A stretch of 64,000 nt of DNA from Ectocarpus siliculosus (taxonomy: Eukaryota > Sar > Phaeophyceae > Ectocarpales > Ectocarpaceae): NCBI GenBank assembly GCA_000310025.1, contig FN649727.1, positions 8,867,748-8,931,747 on the forward strand. The letters run 5' to 3'. Positions 23,746 to 35,800 of the stretch are shown here, piece after piece. Below the pieces are notes generated by a model. That model was not told where the DNA came from, made no database searches, and saw nothing but the letters and a program-made list of their open reading frames with translations. Numbering within the stretch: position 1 is the first letter of the stretch; every line of letters begins with the position of its first letter. A program made the position numbers and the translations under genes.

Positions 23746-24263
23746 TTAGTTACAGATTTGATGCACGCATGGGGACTACGCCATACGTCATACGTCCGCC
23801 ACGAGTGAGTGGGTTCTGCTGCAATGCAATGCGGCATGCCTCTTGTCTCTAGTCCAAAGGACGCATTCCCTGGGGGCATTCGGAAACAGGGATGGATGCA
23901 TGTCTCACCGCGCATTTTCACTACTCCTCACTCACATCCCAATACTCAGCCCCCGGGCAATCACCTAGCTATATAGGCTAGCTACCCCATATCACCGTTT
24001 ACCTTTGCATACAAAGCATAGCAAGCCCACACCAGACAAGAAACATCCCACAACTTTGCCCCACCACAAACACCTGAGGCCAACACTCAAGGCAAAAACT
24101 CTGCACATTCCACTCACGATCAACACTAACTACTGATAGCCAAGACAACACGCCGCTATCGCTGGTTCTGGGGCTTCGAGGGTGGCTGACGAACACCCCC
24201 GTGACGGGGGGGTGGCGGTAGCATTAGCGCTTATAGATAGCCTCTCCTTGTGGTAGTAGCTGC

Positions 24264-24517
24264 TGTTTGTCGGCCGTACTCCGCGTACTTATCGGGTATT
24301 GTTTGTGTAGTGTATTAACTTCAGACGGTGAGGCAACGCCCGTACCCAGGGCGCTGTCGTGCTCAGAGAGGAGGAGTGGCAGCAGGGCTGCTGCACACAA
24401 CAAAAGGGGGCCCCGGTGCATCATCACCGTACCCCTACCTAAAAGGTTCTACACCATCTGCGTCACACTTGTACGTACGGCTAACATATCCAAACCATGT
24501 CCGTAGACCCACGAACA
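24264..24517 (-). repeat. 3' LTR of the copia element
   Basis: 254 bp, TG...CA ends, identical to 30231-30484. It is flanked by GCTGC on the outer side and the purine-rich tract on the inner side. Confidence 0.95.
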
Positions 24518-24827
24518 CCCTCCCTGGTTCTTCACGCAAGTGACTAACCATCAGTGGGGCAAAAACACCCCGGATACATCAATAAAATGCCAATACGGTG
24601 GTCGAGGGGAAACCCGGCGCCCGGGCAAAACCCCTCGAAAATAAATCCCATCCAACACAAACCATTGCTATCACGGCGGATCACAACGGCCGCACTTATC
24701 AGGAAGGCCAAGGCGAAGACAAGAATGCGAGGCAAGCCTCCTACTCCTGCCATTGGGACACAGCCCGCGACAGTAATGCATCTTTCCCCGCATGGTATAC
24801 ATGACCTTCCCCAAGCGCTAGAAAATC

Positions 24828-26838
24828 CTACAGAAGCTCCGGCAAATTCATCAGCTTTTTCCGGTGGTACTGCAGGTTGCTCTTGCTAAGAGCCTTGGTG
24901 AGCATGTCTGCATGTTGCTCCGACGTCGACACAAACTTGATCGAGATGTCACCCGACCTAAACAATCCACGAATGAAGTGGTACCGCACGTCGATGTGCT
25001 TGCTACGCGCTGAGCTAAGGGGGTTCTGCACCAAAGCCATGGCCCCCTGATTGTCCTCAAGGACCTGAATGCTACCGCCGCTGGTCTCTGGGGCAATAAA
25101 CGAAAGCACTGCACGCACAAACAAAGCTTCCTTCACACCCTCTCCGGCAGCAATGTACTCTGCCTCCGTAGACGACAAAGATACGATAGCTTGCGTCTTG
25201 CTACCGTGGCTGATGACGGTTCCTCCAACCGTTGTTGCCAGCCCTGACACCGAACGTCTATCCTCAGCGTCGGCGTAGCTAGCGTCCACGTACACCGCCA
25301 GCCCCAGCCCCGATCCCCGTTTGTAGGTGATCCCGAGGTCCCTCGTCTCTTTGAGGTAGGCGAGGATCTTCCGTATCGCCTTCCAGTGCCTCTCGGCAGG
25401 GGCGTGGGCGTGGCGCGCTACCGCACGCACAGCGAACGAGATGTCCGGGCGCGAGAACGTCGACACCCACATCATGCTGCCGATGGCCTCCCTCACCGGC
25501 CACTCCCCTCCACTTTCGTCATCTCGCTTCGGTCCTAGGTCAGCACCAGGGGAAGCAGGGATGGGGGAGGTCGATTGCACATCAAAGCGATTCACGATGC
25601 TGTCAATGTACGCGGTTTGGGAGATTCTAAGGGTCCCAGCCTCTAGGTCTCTCTCAACGGCACACCCGTCGAACCACACACACACTCCAAGGTCTTTGGT
25701 GGGGAATGCCTTGTTGAGGGAAGCGAGCAACTCCTTGCAATCATCATCAGACCCAGCCACCAAAATGTCATCCACATAAATCACGATAATCATCACCACG
25801 ACATCGTCTTGCATCTTGCGGAAGACGCACGGGTCGCCTTGCACTGCTCGAACCCGTTTTCTACAAGCGTGTCGGCAGCGTGGTACCCCCACTGCCTGCC
25901 GCTCTGCTTCAAGCCGTAAATAGCACGCTCAGCCTTCACAACTTTGTGGGATTTTTCCCCGCACCCCGCGGGGAGCCTCAAGAACACATCCTCGTCTAAC
26001 TTAGCGTGTGTAAACGCCTGCTTGACATCCCAGTGGTTGAGTTTCAATGATTTCTCATTGGCTACCGCAAGCATCAGTTTAATGGATGCGGATGATGGGC
26101 AAGGGGAGGATGAGTAGAAGTAGTCCACATTCGGAATTTGCGAAAAACCCCTAGCGACCAGACGCGCTTTGAACTTCTCGATTTTCCCCTCCTTGTTCGT
26201 CTTCCAAGTAAAACGCCACTTAGAACTCACAGGTCTTCGCCCCTCTGGCGTACCGTCTACGAATGAAAACGTTCCCGTGTCCAAGTGTCCATCGAACTCT
26301 TCCCTCATGGCCTGTTCCCACCCCTCTCTGTACACAGACTTGGCAACGCCGGCTACGGTCATGGGGGGGGATTCAACGTCACTCGGACGCTTGCCTATGG
26401 GGGATTCTGTACTCAGCTCGGTCGACGCCAGGGCCCTCACGAAGGCGTCTGGAGAGTTGAGCACGAGGTCCTCCGCTCCCAGCAGGAAGTCCTCTGCCTC
26501 TTGGCGCGCGATGTTGGCCTCCTCCGCGCGCTCGCACAGCAGCGCTTGCACCGCCCTCGCCTCTAGCCCTTCCACCACGTCGACCACACACGCGAGCATC
26601 CAGTGGGTGTACTCCTCCGTGCTGGTGATGGGCAGGGTGGGCAGCCCGGCCGCCGATGCATGGCGGGCGAGCAGACCTTCGGCACTCGTTGACGACTCGT
26701 ACCTCGTGTTCCGGCGAGGGTTCTCCCTGAGTCGGCGGCTGGTGAGTTCGGCCGGCTCGCCAAAGCGGGCGAGCCTCCGTTCCTCGGGCCCGCGGAGCGC
26801 CGGAATATCCGTGTCGCTGCCGCTGTCGCTGCCGCCAC

Positions 26839-26875
<37 letters not shown>

Positions 26876-28518
26876 GCTGCTGCTGCTGCTGCCGCCGCCA
26901 CCGCGGCTGCTGCTGCTGCTGCTGCTGCTGCGGCGGCGGTCGTCCTCGCCGCCGCCCACATCGGCCCTCCCGGTCGACGTGGTAGATGGGGCGACGCTCG
27001 CGCCCTCCCTGCTCGAGGGGGCGCCATCGCCAGCGTCGCCCGCGCCCGACTCCTGGGGCGCGGCCGGCGGCGCCGCCGGCGCATCGCGCGCGGGCGGCTC
27101 CGCGGGCCCCGGGTTTGCCGTCGTGTCAAGGTGGAAACCTCCATCCTCAGGTTCTCCCTCCGCCCTCCCTCCACCGTGGCATGACGCACCCCCTCCGCCC
27201 TCGTGCTCCCCAGTCGTGAGCTCCTCGTCCTCCTCTGCAATGGGAGGCAGCGGCTGGGGGTGCGCGGTCGGGGCGGCGGGCACAGATTGCCAGGTGAAGT
27301 TGCGAGTGGTGATCGCTTGGCGTTTTTCGTTCAGGATGCGCACGCAATCACGGTTTGTGTTGATTCCAGGGCCGAGGTAAAAACACTTTTTTGCTTTCGG
27401 CTCTGACTTGTGCGTGCGCTTGACCTTGTATACGGCGGGTTTGAGGAACGGGTACGTCGCCTCTGGGGGAGGTGGGTGCCCGTGCCACATTTCGTACGGC
27501 GATTTCTTGTCCGGGTTGGATGTGGTGGAGGTGCAGTTCAGGGCGTTGCATGCCCAAGCTGTGGCTTCGGCCCAAAGGGAGGGGTAGCTTGGTGCTTCGG
27601 GGTAAAGAATCGGCGCTTGTATGCGGGCGGCTAGTGCTGCATCCTTTATCAGTCCCAGTGCTCTCTCAGCTACACCGTTGTATTCTGGGCTGTATGCGGG
27701 GGTGAACTCCTGCTTGATGCAATACTTGCGGCACAGCTTTCCGAATTCTCCCTCGAAAAACTCTCCTCCGTTGTCAGACCGCACGACCATGACCTCGGAT
27801 GGGGCTCCGTCTGCCCTGTTTTCCGCTAGGTATCTCTCGAATGCCTCTGCAGCGTCTGACTTGTTTTTCAAGAAGTAGACGCAGTTCCACCTCGTGCAGT
27901 CATCCCTTACAATGAGAGTGTACCACTTCCCCCCCAAGCTCTGCACCCTTGCCTTCCCACTCAAATCCACGAACACTCTCTGCAGTTTCTTAACTGCTCG
28001 GGTTGACGTCCTGTTGGGGATGGGCTTGGATAGCCCCTTTGCCGTCGAGCACCCCATGCACTCCCGGAGCTGGCCCACCAGCGTCACCCCTTGCTGCTTC
28101 GCCGTGTTCTTCAGCAGCACCTCGTGGGAGTGGCCGTGCGCGCAGTGGAAGTCGTTGATGTCAACGGGGGTGCGGTTCGCTTTCGCGTTACCAGGAGCAA
28201 TTATGGCACAGGCTAGTTCCCTACCCGAGTCTATGCGGTGACCAGTCTGAACGAACAGGTCCCCCCATAGAGGGAAGTACACCGACTCCCCCCCACCAAC
28301 GAACACCTCCAACTCACGCTCGTCTGCGGCTAAGCGGCCCTTGGTTTGCTTCAAAAGGGCTGTGAGGGACACGAGGTTGTAATTCAGCTCCGGCACATGA
28401 GCGACCCGTTTCAACAGCAGGTCTGTGGTCCCAACGCGAGAACCGATGGACACCCTCACGTCGCCGTAGCCTACTATGGCGAAGGCTTGCTTCCCTGCGG
28501 CGACACTCAAACGTCGAT
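24828..28518 (-). pseudogene. pol: Copia pol: integrase, reverse transcriptase, RNase H (one internal frameshift)
   Basis: On the minus strand the frame from about 28518 gives the end of the protease region, a zinc-binding HHCC integrase head (DFHCAHGHSH, CMGC), the DDE core (FVDLSG, VVRSDNGGEF, SPEYNGVAERAL) and a long Ser/Pro/Glu linker with a CAG/GCT-rich stretch at 26830-26935. Reverse transcriptase follows (NHWDVKQAFTHAKL, YGLKQSGRQW). The frame breaks near 25835 by loss of one base, then resumes with the catalytic box (VIYVDDILVAG) and RNase H motifs (YVDASYAD, LSSTEAEYIA, HIDVRYHFI), ending at a stop at 24828. The order integrase before reverse transcriptase defines Ty1/copia. Confidence 0.9.
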
Positions 28519-30188
28519 TCGCACTCATGGTAGTTTTCGAACGCGTTAGCGCTCGGGAACATGTGGTTGGTCGCGCCGGTATCGGCCACAAACCTTTCCT
28601 GCCTGGCCTGCTCTACACCCCCTCGATCAACGACTCTGTTCCACTCGCCTGTGAAGTCACGGACCACTAGCGCCTCCTCTGCCACGTCCAGTGCGGTGGC
28701 GTCCAAGACCGGCAGCTCCACCGCGAGCACCGCCTGCTCGGACGAGCACTTGCTCTTGTCGTGTCCGTAGCCCAGGCATTTCTCGCATCGCAAGGGCTCC
28801 GGCTTGGTACAGGCGGCCGCCTGGTGACCCTTCTCTCCGCACCGGAAGCAGCGGCCGTGCATGCTACCTGCACCGCCGCCGCCTCCGCCGCTGTTGCCAC
28901 CACCACCGCCCTTGCGACCACCCCCTTTCCCCTTCTGGCTGCCACCGCCGCCGCCGCCCTTGCTGTGGCCGCCGCTGCTGCGGCCGGGCGCTCCGCCCCT
29001 GTTGCCACCGTCGCTCGCGAGGAAAGCATGCTCCGCCTTCCGCTGGCCCTTCGTGGCCCTCCTCCCCTCCGGGAGGCTCGCGTGCACGGTACTGACTACC
29101 CTGATTATCTCGCCCCGGTCCAGGTTTGTAGCCGTCTCCAGCAAGAATTTGGCTTGTTGGTACTCGGGTGGAAGGGCATCGACAAAGTGTGCGAGAACAA
29201 AGGGTGTGTCAGCGTTGAGCCCTTTTTCCCGCAGTCGTGAGTACAGCAGCTCGAGCGTGTATAGATGCTCGACGGGGTTGCTGTTGCCGTGTGCGGGGAT
29301 CGTGAATCGAAACATCTTCATGAGGGCTTGTTTCGAGCCCTGCGACTCCGGGTTGTGTACTTTGTCGAGCTCCGCAAGGATCTCCTTTGCGGTCTCGCAT
29401 TTATTCGCGATTGCCTTGTCGGCTTCTCGGACGATGGCTGTAGTCACAAAGTGGAACGCCTGGAGGCCCCTCTGAACCTCATCACTTGTGTAGCCCAAGC
29501 TATACAGCTCCGAGCTAGGCCTGTTTGGGTCACCGACGGGTGCGTGCTTCTCGGCGTTGCCGATAAGCTGCCCGTCCAAGCCTACGGTTTTTGCGGCTTG
29601 AATAAGTGCCTTCCTCCACGAGTCGTACCCGTGGCCGCGACTCTCCCCTTCGAGACGCGGTGCATTGACCGAAACACATTTTTGGCTACTACTGCTGTAC
29701 CCATCAAAAAATGCTCCGGCCCCTCGAATTGCGGTTTGCTCACCTTGGGGGTTTAACCCCCTCGCTTCCCCGCGGTCCGGTCCTACGCCCGGGCTCATTC
29801 CGGCTGGCCCCACAGGATTCGCTCCCGATCTACCTGCCCAGCCAGTCGTCACTCTCGCTGGAACCCCAGGACTCGCTCCCGGTATGTTGTCCCAGCTGCT
29901 TTCCTGCGGGTGATTTCGCCCATCATGGGCCGTTTCCCGGGAAAACGCCCCGCCGCCCCCAGGCGGCAGAGCCTCTCTCTGGCTTGGGACGGCAGCACCG
30001 CCGCCCCTACTGGCATCGCCCGCCACGGCGTCACCAGGCTCCTTCCTCTTCAACTCCATCACTACGCTCATCAGCTGCGATAACTGGCCCTCCAGCCTCG
30101 CAATCGCCGGATCCTCGGCGTGTTGCTGTTGCGTGGCTGAGGTCTCTTCCCCCAGCCCTGCGACGGAACCGCTGTCCGACGCAGACAT
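28518..30188 (-). CDS. gag: Copia gag and protease start
   Basis: The ATG at 30188 starts just inside the 5' LTR. The N-terminal 150 residues are acidic and Gly-rich. A capsid-like domain follows (VQRGLQAFHFVTTA, then ALPPEYQQAKFLLETAT), then a Gly/Lys-rich linker, two CCHC knuckles (CFRCGEKGHQAAAC and CEKCLGYGHDKSKC) and the aspartic protease active site (VADTGATNHMF). The frame is thrown off by one extra base near 28518, where the second copia element stays open. It continues out of frame to 28314. Gag binds the RNA and forms the particle. Confidence 0.88.
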
Positions 30189-30230
30189 GACCCGATGCGG
30201 CTATCCCTCGAGGGACAATCAACTCTAGAG

Positions 30231-30484
30231 TGTTTGTCGGCCGTACTCCGCGTACTTATCGGGTATTGTTTGTGTAGTGTATTAACTTCAGACGGTGAGG
30301 CAACGCCCGTACCCAGGGCGCTGTCGTGCTCAGAGAGGAGGAGTGGCAGCAGGGCTGCTGCACACAACAAAAGGGGGCCCCGGTGCATCATCACCGTACC
30401 CCTACCTAAAAGGTTCTACACCATCTGCGTCACACTTGTACGTACGGCTAACATATCCAAACCATGTCCGTAGACCCACGAACA
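30231..30484 (-). repeat. 5' LTR of the copia element
   Basis: 254 bp, identical to the 3' LTR, and contains the promoter side of the element read on the minus strand. The target duplication GCTGC follows at 30485-30489. Confidence 0.95.
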
Positions 30485-30699
30485 GCTGCCAAGCACACGC
30501 AGCGTAAAATAAAACAAGACACACGCGCACAAGGCGTCAGAACAACGCAACGGCGAACCAACTCACAGGTGCATGGGCAGCAAAGGGGCTCCTACCAAGG
30601 GTTGTGCTCCACAAAAACGTGCGGCGGGTTCACGAGGAAATCTGCTTTGTATGCAAGACCAACCACAACATCAACAAAAAAGCAGGTACTGACACTATT

Positions 30700-30975
30700 G
30701 GGATCCCACGTGGGACGTCCCATGGGACACGTGGGCCGGCCCATGGGACACGCGGGCCGGCCCATGGGACAGGTGGGACATCCCACCTGTCCCATGGGAC
30801 GGCCCATACGGACGCGTGGGACACGTGGGACGTCCCATGGGACACCAAATCTAGAACGTGGGACTCGTGGGACGCCCCATGGCACCACGCTAGGGACGTC
30901 CCACGCGGCGCTCGAAAACAGGCGTGGGACGTCCCAGCCGGTCTCCCCTACGGTGTCCCACTGCTGTCCCACAGG
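30700..30975. repeat. Array of short palindromes built on GGGACGTCCC and CCCATGGGAC
   Basis: Over about 275 bp the motifs GTGGGAC, GTCCCA, CCCATGGGAC and GGGCCGGCCC recur every 10-20 bp in both orientations, for example ACGTGGGACGTCCCATGGGA. Spacing decays towards the right end. Several frames on both strands stay open because the unit lacks stops, giving spurious Gly/Thr/His- or Val/Pro-rich peptides. It begins about 210 bp outside the copia insertion. Confidence 0.75.
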
Positions 30976-31732
30976 CGTTCATAATAATAATTAGCTATAT
31001 TTATCAGCTAATTTAGTGCAAGATAAGAGAATACCCGAATACGATGCATGAATAGCGAGTTTGAATGTTAAAGCTAACTTTCGAACTCACTCGTGTTGTT
31101 GGAACAGGGATGTGGGCGTGCAATGGGCCATGCGTCTTGAGGAACCCTTCTCTCAGCGTGTCCGCTCAACCCTTTCGGGTCTACCGACGTCCTGACATAT
31201 AAAAGATTGATCATTTGGGAATGCTGGTGCTGTGGCATGCCATGGAGTCGCCGCCCTGTTTCCCTCGACGCCAGGTAGGTGTTGGCAAGTCCATAGGTAG
31301 GTGTGCCTTTTATTTTCGAATAGACCGTGCTTCCCGGTGACCAATGAAAAGACGTTAGAACCAGCGGGAAAAGTCCAGGTAGGTCCCTGGACCGGCTAAA
31401 TTTCGATAGTTGCGCATAGCTCTAGTCTAAATCGAATGCCACCACGTATGTCTCCCCGTATCCTTTCACAGTGACACACATCAATAGCTGCACGTACATC
31501 CCCTGAAGCAAAAAGACGGGAGGACTGCAAAAAGGTGCATTTGAAGGCCAACCAGGCCAGGAGTGGTACGCCACCCAACGTCATTTCCTTTGCCCCGCAT
31601 GTTTTCGTTCCCTCTACATACAGGTGTGCCTCGTACGACTGGTTTTTAATATGCCACTCTGGGAGGACCTGACTGAGCAACGTCACCGCCCAGCCGGACG
31701 GCGCCTTTCGGAACCACACGGAGTCTGAGATC

Positions 31733-32300
31733 ATGGTTTTGCTTCATGAACTCCACAGCCACAACCACATGCGACGGTTGCCCGATGGCCGACCCGCGAC
31801 TGAGACATTGCGTCGTCAGTTCGAACGCTCCTTCAGGGAACAGTTCTCGCTTACCGACCACCAGTACGATACCATCACCGGAATATTCGACCGTTGTTCG
31901 ATCGGGGACATCCCGGGCTCGATATCAGACGCCGTCCCCCCACCCCCCCACGGCGTATGCCCACGGTACACGAGAAAATGCTTCGCCTCCGACACGCAAT
32001 TGTGCTGTGGCCACACGCTGCGATCGCGCTTGGTGCATGCGACAAGTGTACGAGCGGGACGGTTGCTACCCTGCTTTCTACGCCGTCAAGGACTGTGGAG
32101 GCGGTTGCGGAGCGAGGTACATGTTCGACAAGCGGGTTCTACGCGGCACGAGGAATGGGTCGGACTGCTCCTGGCATGTATTCAAGTCGTGGGACGACAG
32201 GAAGCTGCCGGACTTCATTGCTTCTAAGTCGGGACACTTCATCATCAGCTCGTCGTTGCTCCGGGACACGGCGATAAACCAGACAACCAGCAAGTACGTC
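31733..32300 (+). pseudogene. Cys-rich fragment resembling KDZ-transposon-associated CxC domains
   Basis: One frame reads REQFSLTDHQYDTITGIF, then a Cys cluster (HGVCPRYTRKC). A second frame, from about 31990, continues CDRAWCMRQVYERDGCYP, DCGGGCGARYMF, DRKLPDFIASKSGHFIISSS and LLRDTAINQTTSK, and ends at a good donor (AGCAA|GTACGT, 32293). The two parts are in different frames, so the copy looks broken. The Cys spacing and the GHFIISSSLLRDTA-like ending recall the CxC Zn-cluster domains accompanying KDZ transposases in fungi and algae; this match is from memory. No transposase core is seen nearby. Confidence 0.4.
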
Positions 32301-32810
32301 CTTTCCTCACACGTGAGCGTACAGGATGCTACCTGCGCCCACGTTACATATAGAAGTACGCAAAATTTTGTGCGTAGATGTTGAGAAGCACGCTGACCTC
32401 TATACTTTCTCCTGATCGGTGGTCTACTGGTCATCGTTCTTGCCAAAAAATTCATGCCGCAATAACCTGGCGGGTATTCAGTTTGCCATTCGTCTTTTTG
32501 AACGCCAGTAGTCCAACTTGTTGAGCCGATGTCTCGGCCGGGGATGTATTTACAGTCTGTGCCGCAGGCGCTGTCTCCGCCCTTGGCATCATCTCTCCCA
32601 CGCCTGCTTCGAACATTAGGGCTCGCTGGAGAGACATCCAACTCTTGTATTACGTCGGCTTTTCCGCTGAACGGCGCGTATCCCTTCCGGATACGGATTA
32701 CGGACAACGCTGTGACTCGATGTGGTTTACCTACCACGTTGGCTCATTACCTGTTGGGCAAAATGGGTTACGCTGTGCAGCGAGGGATGCTCCGTAGGGG
32801 GCACACGAGA

Positions 32811-35800
32811 GCAGAAGTCCAACGAGGGCTTCAGGCGTTCCACTTTATCACTACTGCTGTGGTAAAAGAAGCTGACAAAGCAATCATCAGTAACTGTACG
32901 TCAGCGAAAGAGGTCCTCGCGGAACTGGAAAAGGTCTACGATCCAGAGTCACAGGGGTCAAAACAGGCCTTGATGCGGAAGATGTTCGACTTTGCAATCC
33001 CCACACACAGCAACAGCAACCCCATCGAGCACCTCTACTCACTCGAGCTGCTGTATGCCCGCCTGCGCGAAAAGGGGCTCAATGCTGAACAACCCTTCGT
33101 TCTCGCCCACTTCGTTGGTTCCCTCCCACCCGAGTACCAACAAGCGAAGTTCCTGTTGGAGACAGCGACGGCGCTGGATAGAGCCGAGATCGTCAGGATC
33201 GTGAGCACGGTGCACGCGAGCCTCCCGGAGGGGAGGAAGGCTCTGAAGGGTCAGCGTAGGGCAGAGCATGCTCTCCTCGCGAGCGATGGTAGCGGCGGGG
33301 GAGGAGCGCCGGGCCGCGGCAACAGCGGCCGCCGCAAGGGCGGCGGCGGCGGCGGCGGCAACCACAAGGGGAGAGGGGGTGGCGCGAAGGCTGGTGGCGG
33401 CGGCGGAGGCGGCGACGACGATGCGGGTAGCATGCGCGGTCGCTGTTTCCGGTGCGGCAAGAAGGGCCACCAGGTGGCCAACTGCCCCGAGAGCAAGCCC
33501 GTGCGATGTGAGACATGCAAGGGCTACGGGCACGACAAGAGCAAGTGCCCGACCGAGGAGGCGGTGCTCGTCGTGGAAGTGCCGGCGGGGGGGGCGTCTG
33601 CGGACGCCACAGCACTGGACGTGGCAGAAAAGGCGCTGGTGGTCGGTGACATCTCAGGCGAGTGTCACAGAGTTGTTGGTCGAGGGGGTGTAGAGCAGGC
33701 TAGGCGGGGGAGGTATGTTGCCGATACCGGCGCTACCACCCACATGTTCGCGAACTCAGATGGGTTCGTTCGTTACGAAGAGTGTGATCGACGTGTGCGC
33801 GTCGCCGCAGGAGAAACCTTCCCTATTGTAGGGTATGGCGACGTGACGGTAACCCTTAGCTCGCGCGACGGTACAACCGACCTGTTGTTGAAAAGGGTTG
33901 CACACGTTCCCCGACTAGATTACAACCTAGTATCTCTCACTTCCCTCTTCGACGACGGGTTCGAAACCAAAACCCTCAATAAGCACGAGTTGGAATTGGA
34001 GAGAGGGGGGGGGAAGTCGGTGTACTTCCCCCGATGCGGTAACCTGTACGTTCAGCACGGTTTCCGCAAACACTCCGAACAAGTCTATGCCGCAATTGCT
34101 CCTGGTAGCGCGAAAGCGCTCAACACCCCCGTTGACATCAACGACTTCCACTGCGCGCACGGCCACTCCCACGAGGTGCTGCTGAGGACTACGGCGAAGC
34201 AGCAGGGAACGACGCTGGTGGGCGAGCTCCGGGAGTGCCTGGGGTGCTCGACGGCGAAGGGGCTTTCCAAGCCCATCCCCAACAAGACGTCGACCCGAGC
34301 ATCGCTGCCTCCCATCGCAGAGGAGGAAGAGGAATTCGCGACTGAGGAGGACGAGGTTGGGGAGGGCGCGTCGAGCCAAGGTGGAGGGAGGGCGGAGGGA
34401 GAACCTGTGGATGAAGGACAAGGTTTCAACCTTGGCACGACGACAGCCCCGGGGCCCGCGGGGCTGCCCGCGCGCGAAGCGCCGGCGGCGCCGCCGGCCG
34501 CGCCCCAGGAGTCGGGCGCGGNNNNNNNNNNNNNNNNNNNNNNNNNNNNNNNNNNNNNNNNNNNNNNNNNNNNNNNNNNNNNNNNNNNNNNNNNNNNNNN
34601 NNNNNNNNNNNNNNNNNNNNNGGCGATGGCGCCCCCTCGAGCAGGGAGGGCGCGAGCGTCGCCCCCTCAACCACGTCGGCCGGGTATGGCCGATGTGGGC
34701 GGCGGCGAGGACGACCGCCGCACCAGCAGCAGCGACAGCGGCAGCGACAGCAACAGCGACAGCGAGACGGATCTCCTGGCGCTCCGCGGGCCAGAGGCCC
34801 GGCGGCTCGCCCGCTTCGACAAGCCGGCGGAACTCACCAGCCGCCGCACCAGAGAGAACCCTCGCAGAAACCCGAGGTACGAGTCGCCCCCGTCGCCGAC
34901 AAGTGCCGAAGCCCTGCTCGCCTCGGTGGCGAGCCTGCCCGTCAGCAGCACGGAGGAGTTCACCCGCTGGGTGCTCTCGGCGGTCCTCCACGCGGCGGAG
35001 GGGCTAGAGGCGAGGGTGGTGCGAGAGTTGCTGTTCGAGCGCGCCGAGGAGGCCCACGCTGCGCGCCAAGAAGCGGAGGACTTCCTGCTGGGTGCGGTGG
35101 ACCTCATGCTCAACTCGCCAGACGCCTTCGAGACGGCTCTGGCGTCCCACGAGCTAAGTGAATCCCCCATAGGCAAGCGTCCGAGTGATGTAGAACCCCC
35201 CCCCATGACCGTAGCCGGTGTTGCCAAGTCTGTGTACAGAGAGGGATGGGAACAGGCCATGAGGGAAGAATTTGAAGGGCACTTGGGCACGGGGACGTTT
35301 TCATTCGTAGACGACACGCCAGAGGGGCGCAGGCCTGTGAGCTCAAAGGGGTGTTTTAGTTGGAAGACCAACAAGGAAGGGAAGATAGACAAGTTCAAAG
35401 CGCGTCTGGTTGCTAGGGGGTTTTCGCAAATCCCGAACGTCGATTATTTCCATTCGTCTTCCCCTTGCCCCTCATCCGCATCCATTAAGCTGATGCTTGC
35501 GGTAGCAAACGAGAAGGGCATGAACCTCAATCACTGGGATGTGAAGCAGGCGTACACACACGCCACGCTAGACGAGGAGGTTTTTCTGAAGCTCCCCGCT
35601 GGGTGCGGGGACAAAGCATAAAATTGTTAAGGCTGAGCGTGCGATTTACGGTCTGAAGCAGAGCGGTAGGCAGTGGGGGTACCACGCTGCTGATACGCTA
35701 GTCGAGAACGGATTCGAACAATGCAAAGCGGACCCGTGTGTTTTCCGCAAGATGGTAGACGAAGTCGTGGTGATGATTTTCGTGATCTATGTGGATGACG

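Larger units (their letters stand above)
19861..24258. other. Gene-poor region
   Basis: No gene is supported. It contains a subfamily A dispersed repeat (20392-20505), GGAG-type and GA microsatellites, a short direct repeat of CTTCGGnGGAGGTCAAA (20957 and 21012) and a diverged direct duplication (22135-23745). The 262-codon minus-strand frame at 20185-20973 overlaps the repeats and has low-complexity composition, so I do not call it. Confidence 0.45.
24264..30484 (-). mobile_element. Complete Ty1/copia LTR retrotransposon
   Basis: The element is bounded by two 254-bp direct repeats (24264-24517 and 30231-30484) that I read as identical base for base. Both start TGTT and end AACA. The 5-bp target duplication GCTGC lies at 24259-24263 and 30485-30489. 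Coding runs on the minus strand in the copia order gag, protease, integrase, reverse transcriptase, RNase H. A purine-rich tract (CCAGGGAGGG on the minus strand) abuts the 3' LTR at 24518. No standard TGG-initiated primer-binding site follows the 5' LTR. Identical LTRs imply recent insertion, yet the coding region has two single-base indels. Confidence 0.95.

Noticed and set aside
26169-27380. 403-codon open frame on the plus strand
   Set aside because: It is antisense to the copia pol linker and RT. The frame is open because of the GC-rich, Ser/Ala-biased codons of the real gene on the other strand.
30464-30994. Open frames through the palindrome array on both strands
   Set aside because: The repeat unit has no stops in most frames, so openness carries no evidence of coding.
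33927-34991. 354-codon minus-strand frame
   Set aside because: It is antisense to the second copia element's gag-pol and runs through the N gap.
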